From assembly GCF_030464885.1 (NCBI RefSeq), contig NZ_JALPRJ010000030.1, positions 41,413-105,412 of the forward strand: 64,000 nt of DNA. Reading direction: 5' to 3'. Within the stretch, counting starts at the first letter, position 1; every line of letters starts with the position of its first letter. The position numbers were made by a program, and so were the translations under genes. This DNA comes from Caballeronia sp. SEWSISQ10-4 2 (lineage in GTDB: Bacteria; Pseudomonadota; Gammaproteobacteria; Burkholderiales; Burkholderiaceae). Below the pieces are notes generated by a model. The model was given only the letters and a program-made list of their open reading frames with translations, had not been told where the DNA came from and searched no databases. Below are positions 43,099 to 54,138 of the stretch, piece by piece.

Positions 43099-44289
43099 TT
43101 ACTCGAGAACCTTGGCAACGACACCGGCGCCGACGGTACGACCGCCTTCACGGATGGCAAAGCGCAGACCTTCTTCCATGGCGATCGGAGCAATCAGCTT
43201 CACCGTGATCGACACGTTGTCGCCCGGCATCACCATTTCCTTGTCCTTCGGCAACTCGATCGAACCCGTTACGTCCGTGGTACGGAAGTAGAACTGCGGG
43301 CGATAGTTGTTGAAGAACGGTGTATGACGGCCGCCTTCGTCCTTGCTCAGCACATACACTTCAGCCGTGAAGTGCGTGTGCGGCGTGATCGAACCCGGCT
43401 TGGCCAACACCTGGCCACGCTCCACGTCTTCACGCTTCGTGCCGCGCAGCAGAATACCCACGTTGTCGCCCGCTTGACCTTGGTCCAGCAGCTTGCGGAA
43501 CATTTCCACGCCCGTGCACGTCGTCTTCACCGTCGGCTTGATACCGATGATTTCGATTTCTTCGCCAACCTTCACCACGCCACGCTCGATACGGCCCGTC
43601 ACCACCGTGCCACGACCCGAGATCGAGAACACGTCTTCCACCGGCATCAGGAACGAACCGTCAATCGCGCGTTCCGGCGTCGGGATGTACGTATCCAGCG
43701 CGTCGGCCAGGTTCATGATCGCCACTTCGCCCAGCTCGCCCGTGTCGCCTTCCAGCGCCAGCTTGGCCGAACCCTTGATGATCGGCGTGTCGTCGCCCGG
43801 GAAATCGTACTTCGACAGAAGCTCACGCACTTCCATTTCAACCAGTTCCAGCAACTCAGCGTCGTCCACCATGTCGCACTTGTTCAGGAACACGATGATG
43901 TACGGCACACCAACCTGGCGAGCCAACAGGATGTGCTCACGCGTTTGCGGCATCGGGCCGTCTGCAGCCGAACACACCAGGATCGCGCCGTCCATCTGCG
44001 CCGCACCCGTAATCATGTTCTTCACATAGTCAGCGTGGCCCGGGCAGTCAACGTGCGCGTAGTGACGCGCGGCCGTTTCGTACTCGACGTGGGCCGTGTT
44101 GATCGTGATACCACGCGCCTTTTCTTCCGGCGCCGCGTCGATCTGGTCATACGCCTTCGCTTCGCCGCCAAACTTCTTCGACAACACCGTCGCGATTGCT
44201 GCCGTCAGCGTGGTCTTGCCATGGTCGACGTGACCAATCGTGCCTACGTTGACGTGCGGCTTGGTCCGTTCGAATTTACCTTTTGCCAT
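43099..44289 (-). CDS. tuf: Elongation factor Tu (str-operon copy)
   Basis: A 396-aa GTPase that delivers aminoacyl-tRNA. G1 is GHVDHGKT (19-26), then DCPGHADY and NKCDM; domains 2 and 3 are complete to VVAKVLE. The protein equals that of the copy at 62295-63485, and the DNA I compared is also the same. It lies after fusA, the tufA position of E. coli. Confidence 0.98.
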   Translation of the reverse strand: MAKGKFERTKPHVNVGTIGHVDHGKTTLTAAIATVLSKKFGGEAKAYDQIDAAPEEKARGITINTAHVEYETAARHYAHVDCPGHADYVKNMITGAAQMDGAILVCSAADGPMPQTREHILLARQVGVPYIIVFLNKCDMVDDAELLELVEMEVRELLSKYDFPGDDTPIIKGSAKLALEGDTGELGEVAIMNLADALDTYIPTPERAIDGSFLMPVEDVFSISGRGTVVTGRIERGVVKVGEEIEIIGIKPTVKTTCTGVEMFRKLLDQGQAGDNVGILLRGTKREDVERGQVLAKPGSITPHTHFTAEVYVLSKDEGGRHTPFFNNYRPQFYFRTTDVTGSIELPKDKEMVMPGDNVSITVKLIAPIAMEEGLRFAIREGGRTVGAGVVAKVLE

Positions 44290-44342
44290 GATTGCCTTCT
44301 TTCAAAAATGTTGGATCGGTTAAAGACTTTCGGCTTGCCGAA

Positions 44343-46445
<2,103 letters not shown>

Positions 46446-46504
46446 TTTGAATCCTTAATTGGGTCGACGCAACCCGGCACATGCCAGTCGCGTCCTAACA
46501 CAAA

Positions 46505-46535
46505 CGGGCGAGGCGCTTTGTAAGCGCACCCGCCC
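46505..46535 (-). promoter_or_regulatory. Stem-loop between rpsG and fusA
   Basis: CGGGCG and GCGCTT pair with AAGCGC and CGCCCG, with one mismatch and one bulge. In the - strand RNA it is followed by TTTGTGTT. It may be a partial attenuator within the str operon. Confidence 0.4.
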
Positions 46536-46580
46536 GGAGGTTTTTCCGTTCGTCCCAGGTCGGGAGGCCTAAAAACAGCC

Positions 46581-47051
46581 TTAGAAGCGGAAGTGCGAGA
46601 ATGCCTTGTTGGCTTCTGCCATCCGGTGAACTTCGTCGCGCTTCTTCATCGCGCCGCCACGGCCTTCCGCGGCTTCCGAAAGCTCACCTGCCAGACGCAG
46701 GGCCATCGACTTCTCGCTGCGCTTCTTCGCAGCTTCGCGCAACCAACGCATCGCCAATGCCATACGACGCGACGGACGCACTTCGACTGGAACTTGATAG
46801 TTCGCACCACCAACGCGACGGCTCTTCACTTCCACAACCGGCTTGACGTTGTTGAGCGCACCCGTGAACACTTCCAGCGGGTCCTTGCCACCCTTCGTCT
46901 GGATCTGTTCAAAAGCGCCATAAACGATACGCTCGGCAACCGACTTCTTGCCCGACAGCATGATCACGTTCATGAACTTGGCTACATCTACGTTGCCGAA
47001 TTTCGGATCCGGCAAAATGTCCCGCTTGGGGACTTCGCGACGACGCGGCAT
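46581..47051 (-). CDS. rpsG: 30S ribosomal protein S7
   Basis: A 156-aa head assembly initiator. MPRRREVPKRDILPDPKFGN, KSRRVGGANYQVPVEVRPSR, KRDEVHRMAEANKAFSHFRF. In E. coli S7 represses its own operon by binding the rpsL-rpsG gap. The 179-nt gap here holds GGTCACC/GGTGACC as a possible long-range stem. Confidence 0.97.
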   Translation of the reverse strand: MPRRREVPKRDILPDPKFGNVDVAKFMNVIMLSGKKSVAERIVYGAFEQIQTKGGKDPLEVFTGALNNVKPVVEVKSRRVGGANYQVPVEVRPSRRMALAMRWLREAAKKRSEKSMALRLAGELSEAAEGRGGAMKKRDEVHRMAEANKAFSHFRF

Positions 47052-47091
47052 GTTTCTTCCTTTGATTTTTCAGTTGGAGCCATATCAGCCC

Positions 47092-47145
47092 CGCGGTCAC
47101 CAACAAACCCGATCCATCTATCGACTAACCAGCTTGGCCGGGTGA
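47092..47145 (-). promoter_or_regulatory. Possible S7 autoregulatory region in rpsL-rpsG gap
   Basis: GGTCACC near 47095 and GGTGACC near 47141 are exact inverted copies about 40 nt apart. The location matches the S7 repressor site of the E. coli str operon; the fold has not been tested. Confidence 0.3.
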
Positions 47146-47230
47146 CCACTTACTCGACAGCACCGGCACTTCCGGCACCACCGCTTGAACGCCCTTTACG
47201 GGCAACCTGTACAACTTAACCGACAAAAAC

Positions 47231-47611
47231 TTACTTGCCAGCCTTAGCGCGCTTCGCACCGTACTTCGAGCGAGCTTGCTTACGATCCTTGACGCCCTGG
47301 GTATCCAGCGAGCCGCGAACCATGTGGTAACGCACGCCCGGCAAGTCTTTCACACGACCGCCGCGAATCAGCACGACCGAGTGTTCCTGCAGGTTGTGGC
47401 CTTCACCACCAATGTACGAAATGACTTCAAAACCGTTCGTCAGACGAACTTTTGCAACTTTACGAAGTGCCGAGTTCGGCTTCTTCGGCGTCGTCGTGTA
47501 CACGCGAGTGCACACGCCGCGACGCTGCGGGCAGTCCTGCAAAGCCGGCGACTTGCTCTTCACTGTTTCTGAAGCGCGGCCTTTGCGAACCAATTGATTG
47601 ATGGTTGGCAT
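47231..47611 (-). CDS. rpsL: 30S ribosomal protein S12
   Basis: A 126-aa decoding-centre protein. The streptomycin residues are wild type: Lys43 in TTPKKPNSA and Lys88 in RGGRVKDLPG. It is first in the str operon with a strong promoter about 150 nt upstream. Confidence 0.98.
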   Translation of the reverse strand: MPTINQLVRKGRASETVKSKSPALQDCPQRRGVCTRVYTTTPKKPNSALRKVAKVRLTNGFEVISYIGGEGHNLQEHSVVLIRGGRVKDLPGVRYHMVRGSLDTQGVKDRKQARSKYGAKRAKAGK

Positions 47612-47759
47612 TGTCTATTCCTAAATTGATCAAAATCGACGCCCCCGTTTCGGGCAAAGCAAAACGGACTGCGCATCGAACTTTCCGATTCTTGGCTCAC
47701 GCGTGCGCGGAGAATCCCGAGGGAAACCCCTTTAGCAGATCCAAGAACGAGAACCTAGC

Positions 47760-47789
47760 ATCATAATCTGAAATTCCCAATGCGGTCAA
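47760..47789 (-). promoter_or_regulatory. Probable str operon promoter
   Basis: On the - strand: TTGACC (47784-47789), 18-nt spacer, TATGAT (47760-47765). Start near 47753, leader about 140 nt to rpsL. It sits directly after the recQ stop. Confidence 0.75.
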
Positions 47790-47829
47790 CAGCTTGGGTG
47801 TGGATCGCGACTGTCATGCGCATTAAAAG

Positions 47830-49677
47830 CTAGTTTGCGCCGACCACTTCGAGCAATTCGCTGCCAAAACGCTCGAGTTTTCGCGCTCCGATGCCAGGAA
47901 TCTGGCTCAGATCCTCGATGGAATCCGGCTCGTTGCGTGCGATTTCGGCAAGCGTTGCATCGTGGAAGATCACGTAGGCCGGCACGCCATCGCTCTTCGC
48001 CATGCTCGCACGCCATGCGCGTAACCTTTCCCAGCGCGCTTTGACGCGTGGCGACATACCTGCTGTCGGATCGGCACGCTCACCCGTTCGGCTCGAAGAC
48101 TGCCGGGTGCGCGTCGGCTTGACGTACTTTCGAAGCGTAACTGCCTGCTCGCCCTTAAGCACGGCCTTGCTGGCTTCGGTCAGGATCAGCGCACCAAAGC
48201 CGTCATGGTCAACGGCGAGATAACCGAACGCGACCAGTTGGCGAAAGACGGCGCGCCATTCCTGTTCGGACAAGGCCGCGCCAAGTCCGAACGTCGACAG
48301 CTTTTCGTGGCCGCGCTGGAGCAATTTTTCGGATCGGCTACCGCGCAGAATGTCGATCAGGTGGCCGGCACCGAAGTGAAATCCGCTCGCCTTATACGCG
48401 CGATACACGCAGGACAGCGCCATCTGCGCCTCGCGAGTCGCGTCCCACGATTCCGGCGGCTCGAGGCAAGTGTCGCAATTCCCGCACGGTTGGCTTGCTT
48501 CTCCGAAGTAGCCAAGTAAGCGCACGCGCCGGCAAGACGCCGCTTCGCACAGCCCGAGCAGCGCGTCGAGCTTGCCGCCCTGCATGCGTTTGTGGGTATC
48601 GTCGGCGTCTGATTCGTCGATCATCTTGCGCTGTTGCACCACGTCGCCGAGACCGTACGCCATCCACGCGTTCGCCGGCATGCCGTCGCGGCCCGCGCGT
48701 CCAGTTTCCTGGTAGTAGCCTTCCACGCTTTTTGGTAAATCCAGATGCGCCACGAACCGCACGTCTGGTTTATCGATACCCATGCCGAAAGCGATCGTCG
48801 CGCACATCACGACGCCCTCTTCGCGCTTGAACATTTCCTGATGCCGCTGACGCGTCTCGTACTCCATGCCCGCGTGATACGGCAGCGCACGCACACCCTG
48901 ACTCTTGAGCCAGTCGGCGGTCTCTTCCACCTTGCGCCGCGACAGGCAATAGATCACGCCGGCGTCGGTGGTTTTGTCGGGGTTCGTATGCTCGGCGCGG
49001 ATGAAATCGAGCAATTGCGCGCGCGCATTGTCCTTCTCCACAATCCGATATCGGATGTTCGGCCGGTCAAAGCTGGAGACGAAAATACGTGCATTGTCCA
49101 AAGCCAGCCGATGCACGATTTCATCGCGGGTAATGGCGTCGGCGGTGGCGGTCAGTGCGATCCGCGGCACCGATGGAAACCGCTCGTGCAACACCGACAG
49201 TTGAATATATTCCGGCCGGAAGTCGTGCCCCCATTGCGATACGCAATGCGCTTCATCGATGGCGAACAAGCCAATGCGCACGCTTTCGATCAACTCAAGG
49301 AAACGGGGCGTCATCAAGCGTTCCGGAGCGACATACAGCAGGTCGATTTCCCCGTTACGCAACGCTCTTTCTGTCGCGGCGGCTTCGGCGCCTGTGAGCG
49401 TCGAATTCAGGCACGCGGCGCGCACACCGACTTCGCTCAACGCGGCGACCTGATCCTGCATCAACGCGATCAACGGAGACACGACGATCCCAGCGCCGAA
49501 ACCCGCTTCACGCCTTAATAAAGCGGGAATCTGATAACACAGCGACTTTCCGCCGCCGGTCGGCATCAGCACGAGCGAATCTCCGCCGGCGGCCACGTGA
49601 TCGACGATATCGCCCTGCTGCCCCCGAAAAGCGGGATAGCCAAATACTTCCTTGAGAATTTCGAGCGAACGGGACAT
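47830..49677 (-). CDS. recQ: ATP-dependent DNA helicase RecQ
   Basis: A 615-aa 3'-5' helicase for recombination and fork repair. Walker A MPTGGGKS (38-45), DEAH (141-144) with CVSQWGHDFRPEY, the aromatic-rich loop, a zinc site (CRRVRLLGYFGE then CGNCDTC), the RQC winged helix, and a C-terminal HRDC domain (about 530-610, ending LSQIPGIGARKLERFGSELL). It lies between rpoC and the str operon, transcribed the same way but bounded upstream by the rpoC terminator. Confidence 0.95.
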   Translation of the reverse strand: MSRSLEILKEVFGYPAFRGQQGDIVDHVAAGGDSLVLMPTGGGKSLCYQIPALLRREAGFGAGIVVSPLIALMQDQVAALSEVGVRAACLNSTLTGAEAAATERALRNGEIDLLYVAPERLMTPRFLELIESVRIGLFAIDEAHCVSQWGHDFRPEYIQLSVLHERFPSVPRIALTATADAITRDEIVHRLALDNARIFVSSFDRPNIRYRIVEKDNARAQLLDFIRAEHTNPDKTTDAGVIYCLSRRKVEETADWLKSQGVRALPYHAGMEYETRQRHQEMFKREEGVVMCATIAFGMGIDKPDVRFVAHLDLPKSVEGYYQETGRAGRDGMPANAWMAYGLGDVVQQRKMIDESDADDTHKRMQGGKLDALLGLCEAASCRRVRLLGYFGEASQPCGNCDTCLEPPESWDATREAQMALSCVYRAYKASGFHFGAGHLIDILRGSRSEKLLQRGHEKLSTFGLGAALSEQEWRAVFRQLVAFGYLAVDHDGFGALILTEASKAVLKGEQAVTLRKYVKPTRTRQSSSRTGERADPTAGMSPRVKARWERLRAWRASMAKSDGVPAYVIFHDATLAEIARNEPDSIEDLSQIPGIGARKLERFGSELLEVVGAN

Positions 49678-49775
49678 GGAGGAGACGGAGTGCGCCAGAG
49701 CGTGAGTGCCCCGATTTTACCAACGACACGGCCCCAAGACGGCCGCATGACTCAACGTTAGCCAATCGATAGAGC

Positions 49776-49806
49776 AAAAAAAAACCGCCCGGTATAAACC
49801 GGGCGG
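49776..49806 (-). terminator. Terminator of the rplK-rpoBC operon
   Basis: CCGCCCGGT (49785-49793), loop ATAA, ACCGGGCGG (49798-49806); on the - strand the 9-bp GC stem is followed by nine T. It lies 64 nt after rpoC and separates it from recQ. Confidence 0.95.
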
Positions 49807-49869
49807 CTTCTCGTACTAGCAGATCAGTCGTAAAAGCCCGGACCTGTAAAAAGACCCGAACTCCAGAAC

Positions 49870-52800
49870 TTACTCCGCCGGATGCTGCTGTTCCGCGGGT
49901 GCTGCAGGTGCGGTTTCGGGCGTACCGAAATCGAACGATTCTTCCGCTGCAATCTGGTCGAACCGTTGACGATCCGACAACTCGCGGCTCTTGCGTGCCT
50001 TGTGGAACGCGAGACCCGTACCGGCCGGAATCAGACGGCCGACGATCACGTTTTCCTTCAGACCGCGCAAATCGTCGCGCTTGCCCATGATTGCCGCTTC
50101 GGTCAACACGCGCGTCGTTTCCTGGAACGAAGCTGCCGAGATGAACGAATCGGTCGAGAGCGATGCCTTCGTAATACCCAGCAGCACGTTCTCGTAGGTC
50201 GCGGGGATCTTGTCTTCCGCGGCCATCCGGTCGTTCTCGTCCAGCATGTCCGAACGCTCAACCTGTTCGCCCATGATGAAACGCGTATCGCCGTTGTCGA
50301 CGATCTGCACGCGGCGCAACATCTGACGCACGATCACTTCGATGTGCTTGTCGTTGATCTTCACGCCCTGCAGACGGTACACGTCCTGCACTTCGTCCAC
50401 GATGTAGCGAGCCAGCGCTTCGATACCCTGCAAACGCAGGATGTCGTGCGGGTCGGCCGGGCCGTCGACAATCATTTCGCCCTTGTTGACGACCTGACCA
50501 TCGTGCACCAGCACCTGCTTTTCCTTCGTGATCAGGAACTCGTGCTGTTCCCCTTCCACGTCGGTAATAACGAGACGCTGCTTGCCCTTCGTGTCCTTAC
50601 CAAACGACGTCGTGCCCGTGACTTCCGCCAAGATGCCGGCATCCTTCGGCGAGCGCGCTTCGAACAGTTCGGCCACGCGCGGCAGACCACCGGTAATGTC
50701 ACGCGTTTTCTGCGCTTCAACCGGGATACGTGCCAGCACTTCACCGACCTGCACTTGCTGACCGTCCTTCACGGTGATCAGCGCGCCAACCTGGAAGCCG
50801 ATCTGCACCGAGTGCTCGGTGTTCGGGATCTTGACTTCTTCGCCTTGCGCATCGAGCAGCTTCACTTGCGGACGAACGCTCTTCGCCGCTTGCGAACCGC
50901 GACGCTTCACGTCGATCACGACGAGCGTTGAAAGGCCCGTCACATCGTCGATCTGCTTCGCTACCGTCACGCCTTCCTCGACGTTTTCGAACTTCACCGT
51001 ACCGCCCCACTCGGTGATGATCGGACGCGTCAGCGGATCCCATTGAGCCAGTTGTGCACCGGCCTTGATCTGCGCGCCGTCGAGTTGCAGCAACGTTGCG
51101 CCGTACGGGATTTTGTGACGTTCGCGCTCACGACCGAGGTCGTCGGCAATGATCGCCTCGCCCGAACGCGAGATGACGATCTGTTCGCCCTTCGCATTCG
51201 TGACGTAACGCATCGTTGCCGTGAACCGCACCGTGCCGTTCGACTTCGCTTCAACCGACGAAGCAATAGCCGCACGCGACGCCGCGCCACCGATGTGGAA
51301 CGTACGCATGGTCAGCTGCGTGCCCGGTTCGCCGATCGACTGAGCAGCGATCACACCCACCGCTTCGCCCACGTTCACACGCGAGCCACGACCCAGGTCG
51401 CGGCCATAGCACGAAGCGCACAGGCCGTAACGCGTTTCGCAGGTCAACGGCGTGCGCACGCGCACTTCGTCGATACCCAGGCGTTCAATTTCATCGACCA
51501 TGTCTTCATCGAGCAACGTGCCCGATTCGTACAGCGTTTCCTGCGTCTCCGGATTGACGACGTCAGCCACCGTCACGCGGCCGAGAATCCGGTCACGTAA
51601 CGCTTCGACGACTTCACCGCCTTCAACCAACGCCTTCATGGCAACGCCGTTCGTCGTGCCGCAATCGTCTTCGACCACGACCAAGTCCTGCGTCACGTCA
51701 ACCAGACGACGCGTCAGGTAACCCGAGTTCGCCGTCTTCAACGCCGTATCGGCCAAGCCTTTACGTGCACCGTGCGTCGAGATGAAGTACTGCAACACGT
51801 TCAGGCCTTCACGGAAGTTCGCCGTGATAGGCGTCTCGATGATCGAGCCGTCCGGCTTCGCCATCAGGCCACGCATACCGGCCAGCTGACGAATCTGAAC
51901 AGCGGATCCACGAGCGCCCGAGTCGGCCATCATGTAGATCGAGTTGAACGATTCCTGCTTCGTCTGATTGCCGTCGCGGTCGACCACGGGTTCCGTAGCC
52001 AACTGCTCCATCATCGCCTTGCCGACCGCCTCCGACGTTGCCGACCAGATGTCGACCACGTTGTTGTAGCGCTCTTGCGAGGTGACCAGACCCGACATGT
52101 ACTGACGGTCGTATTCCTTCACCTTCTTGGCTGCATCGCCGACGATCTGTTCTTTCTGCGGCGGCACGAGCATGTCGTCGACGCAAATCGAAATACCGGC
52201 GCGCGTAGCCAGACGGAAACCCATCTGCATCAGCTGGTCAGCGAAAATCACCGTTTCGCGCAGACCGCACTTGCGGAATGCAGTGTTGATCAGGCGCGAG
52301 ATTTCCTTCTTCTTCAGCGGACGGTTCAGCACCGAGAACGGCAGTCCTGGCGGCAGAATTTCCGACAGGATCGAGCGGCCAACGGTGGTTGCGTACAGCG
52401 TGATCTTCGGCACGAACTTCGGTGCGCCTTCGCTCTGGTCCGGGTTGTGAATGTTTTCCGTAATCCGGACATTCACCCGCGACGCCAGCTCGACTTCCTT
52501 GTTCTCGTACGCGCGAATCGCTTCCGACACGCCCGTGAACGTCATGCCTTCGCCCTTGCCATTCACCGCTTCACGCGATGCGTAGTAAAGACCCAGCACG
52601 ATATCCTGCGACGGCACGATCGACGGATCGCCGTTCGCCGGGAACAAGACGTTGTTCGACGCCAGCATCAGCGTGCGCGCTTCCATCTGCGCTTCCAGCG
52701 ACAGCGGCACGTGAACGGCCATCTGGTCACCGTCGAAGTCGGCGTTAAACGCCGCGCAAACGAGCGGATGCAGCTGAATTGCCTTACCTTCGATCAGCAC

Positions 52801-54117
52801 CGGCTCGAAAGCCTGAATGCCAAGACGGTGAAGCGTAGGCGCGCGGTTCAGCATCACCGGATGTTCGCGGATCACTTCTTCCAGGATGTCCCACACCACG
52901 GCTGTCTGGTTCTCGACTTCCTTCTTCGCGGCCTTGATGGTGGTAGCAACACCCATCACTTCCAGCTTGTTGAAGATGAAAGGCTTGAACAGTTCGAGCG
53001 CCATCAGCTTCGGCAGACCGCACTGATGCAGCTTGAGCGTCGGGCCCACCACGATCACCGAACGACCCGAATAGTCAACGCGCTTACCGAGCAAGTTCTG
53101 ACGGAAACGACCGCCCTTACCCTTGATCATGTCAGCGAGCGACTTCAGCGGACGCTTGTTCGCGCCGGTCATTGCCTTGCCGCGACGACCGTTGTCGAGC
53201 AGCGAATCGACCGCTTCCTGCAGCATCCGCTTTTCGTTGCGAACGATGATTTCAGGCGCCTTCAACTCGAGCAGACGCTTCAACCGGTTGTTACGGTTGA
53301 TCACACGGCGATACAAGTCGTTCAAATCCGACGTCGCGAAACGGCCGCCGTCGAGCGGCACGAGCGGACGCAGTTCCGGCGGCAGCACCGGCAGCACTTC
53401 CAGCACCATCCAGTCCGGCTTGATGCCCGAACGCTGGAATGCCTCGAGCACTTTCAGGCGTTTCGCGTACTTCTTGATCTTCGCTTCCGAACCCGTGTTC
53501 TTGAGTTCGGTGCGCAGCACTTCGACCTGTTCGTCGATGTTGATCGCGCGCAGCAATTCACGCACGCCTTCCGCGCCCATTTCGGCACGGAATTCGTCGC
53601 CGTATTCTTCGACCTTATTGTAGTAATCCTCTTCCGTCATGATCTGCCGCGCTTTCAGCGGCGTCATGCCCGGTTCGATCACCACATAGGCTTCGAAATA
53701 CAGCACGCGTTCGATGTCGCGCAGCGTCATGTCGAGCACCATGCCCAGACGCGACGGCAGCGACTTCAAAAACCAGATGTGCGCAACCGGCGAGGCCAGT
53801 TCAATGTGGCCCATCCGTTCGCGACGTACCTTGGCGAGCGTGACTTCAACGCCGCACTTTTCGCAGATCACACCGCGGTGCTTCAGGCGCTTGTACTTGC
53901 CGCACAGGCACTCATAGTCCTTGATCGGGCCAAAAATCTTGGCGCAGAACAGGCCATCGCGTTCCGGCTTGAACGTCCGGTAGTTGATGGTTTCAGGCTT
54001 CTTCACTTCGCCGAAGGACCACGAACGAATCTTGTCCGGCGAGGCCAGACCGATCTTGATCGCGTCAAAAACTTCAGGTTGTTGGACTTGCTTGAATAGA
54101 TCGAGCAGAGCTTTCAT
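49870..54117 (-). CDS. rpoC: DNA-directed RNA polymerase subunit beta'
   Basis: A 1415-aa catalytic subunit. The N-terminal zinc finger is CLCGKYKRLKHRGVICEKCG, and the Mg-binding loop NADFDGD is at 458-464 with its three Asp. The trigger loop/bridge helix region is GLRETVIFADQ onward, and the second zinc site is CETRYGLCASCYGRDLG. It lies 21 nt after rpoB. Confidence 0.98.
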   Translation of the reverse strand: MKALLDLFKQVQQPEVFDAIKIGLASPDKIRSWSFGEVKKPETINYRTFKPERDGLFCAKIFGPIKDYECLCGKYKRLKHRGVICEKCGVEVTLAKVRRERMGHIELASPVAHIWFLKSLPSRLGMVLDMTLRDIERVLYFEAYVVIEPGMTPLKARQIMTEEDYYNKVEEYGDEFRAEMGAEGVRELLRAINIDEQVEVLRTELKNTGSEAKIKKYAKRLKVLEAFQRSGIKPDWMVLEVLPVLPPELRPLVPLDGGRFATSDLNDLYRRVINRNNRLKRLLELKAPEIIVRNEKRMLQEAVDSLLDNGRRGKAMTGANKRPLKSLADMIKGKGGRFRQNLLGKRVDYSGRSVIVVGPTLKLHQCGLPKLMALELFKPFIFNKLEVMGVATTIKAAKKEVENQTAVVWDILEEVIREHPVMLNRAPTLHRLGIQAFEPVLIEGKAIQLHPLVCAAFNADFDGDQMAVHVPLSLEAQMEARTLMLASNNVLFPANGDPSIVPSQDIVLGLYYASREAVNGKGEGMTFTGVSEAIRAYENKEVELASRVNVRITENIHNPDQSEGAPKFVPKITLYATTVGRSILSEILPPGLPFSVLNRPLKKKEISRLINTAFRKCGLRETVIFADQLMQMGFRLATRAGISICVDDMLVPPQKEQIVGDAAKKVKEYDRQYMSGLVTSQERYNNVVDIWSATSEAVGKAMMEQLATEPVVDRDGNQTKQESFNSIYMMADSGARGSAVQIRQLAGMRGLMAKPDGSIIETPITANFREGLNVLQYFISTHGARKGLADTALKTANSGYLTRRLVDVTQDLVVVEDDCGTTNGVAMKALVEGGEVVEALRDRILGRVTVADVVNPETQETLYESGTLLDEDMVDEIERLGIDEVRVRTPLTCETRYGLCASCYGRDLGRGSRVNVGEAVGVIAAQSIGEPGTQLTMRTFHIGGAASRAAIASSVEAKSNGTVRFTATMRYVTNAKGEQIVISRSGEAIIADDLGRERERHKIPYGATLLQLDGAQIKAGAQLAQWDPLTRPIITEWGGTVKFENVEEGVTVAKQIDDVTGLSTLVVIDVKRRGSQAAKSVRPQVKLLDAQGEEVKIPNTEHSVQIGFQVGALITVKDGQQVQVGEVLARIPVEAQKTRDITGGLPRVAELFEARSPKDAGILAEVTGTTSFGKDTKGKQRLVITDVEGEQHEFLITKEKQVLVHDGQVVNKGEMIVDGPADPHDILRLQGIEALARYIVDEVQDVYRLQGVKINDKHIEVIVRQMLRRVQIVDNGDTRFIMGEQVERSDMLDENDRMAAEDKIPATYENVLLGITKASLSTDSFISAASFQETTRVLTEAAIMGKRDDLRGLKENVIVGRLIPAGTGLAFHKARKSRELSDRQRFDQIAAEESFDFGTPETAPAAPAEQQHPAE

Positions 54118-54138
54118 TGCGTCTCTCCAGTAGTCCGA

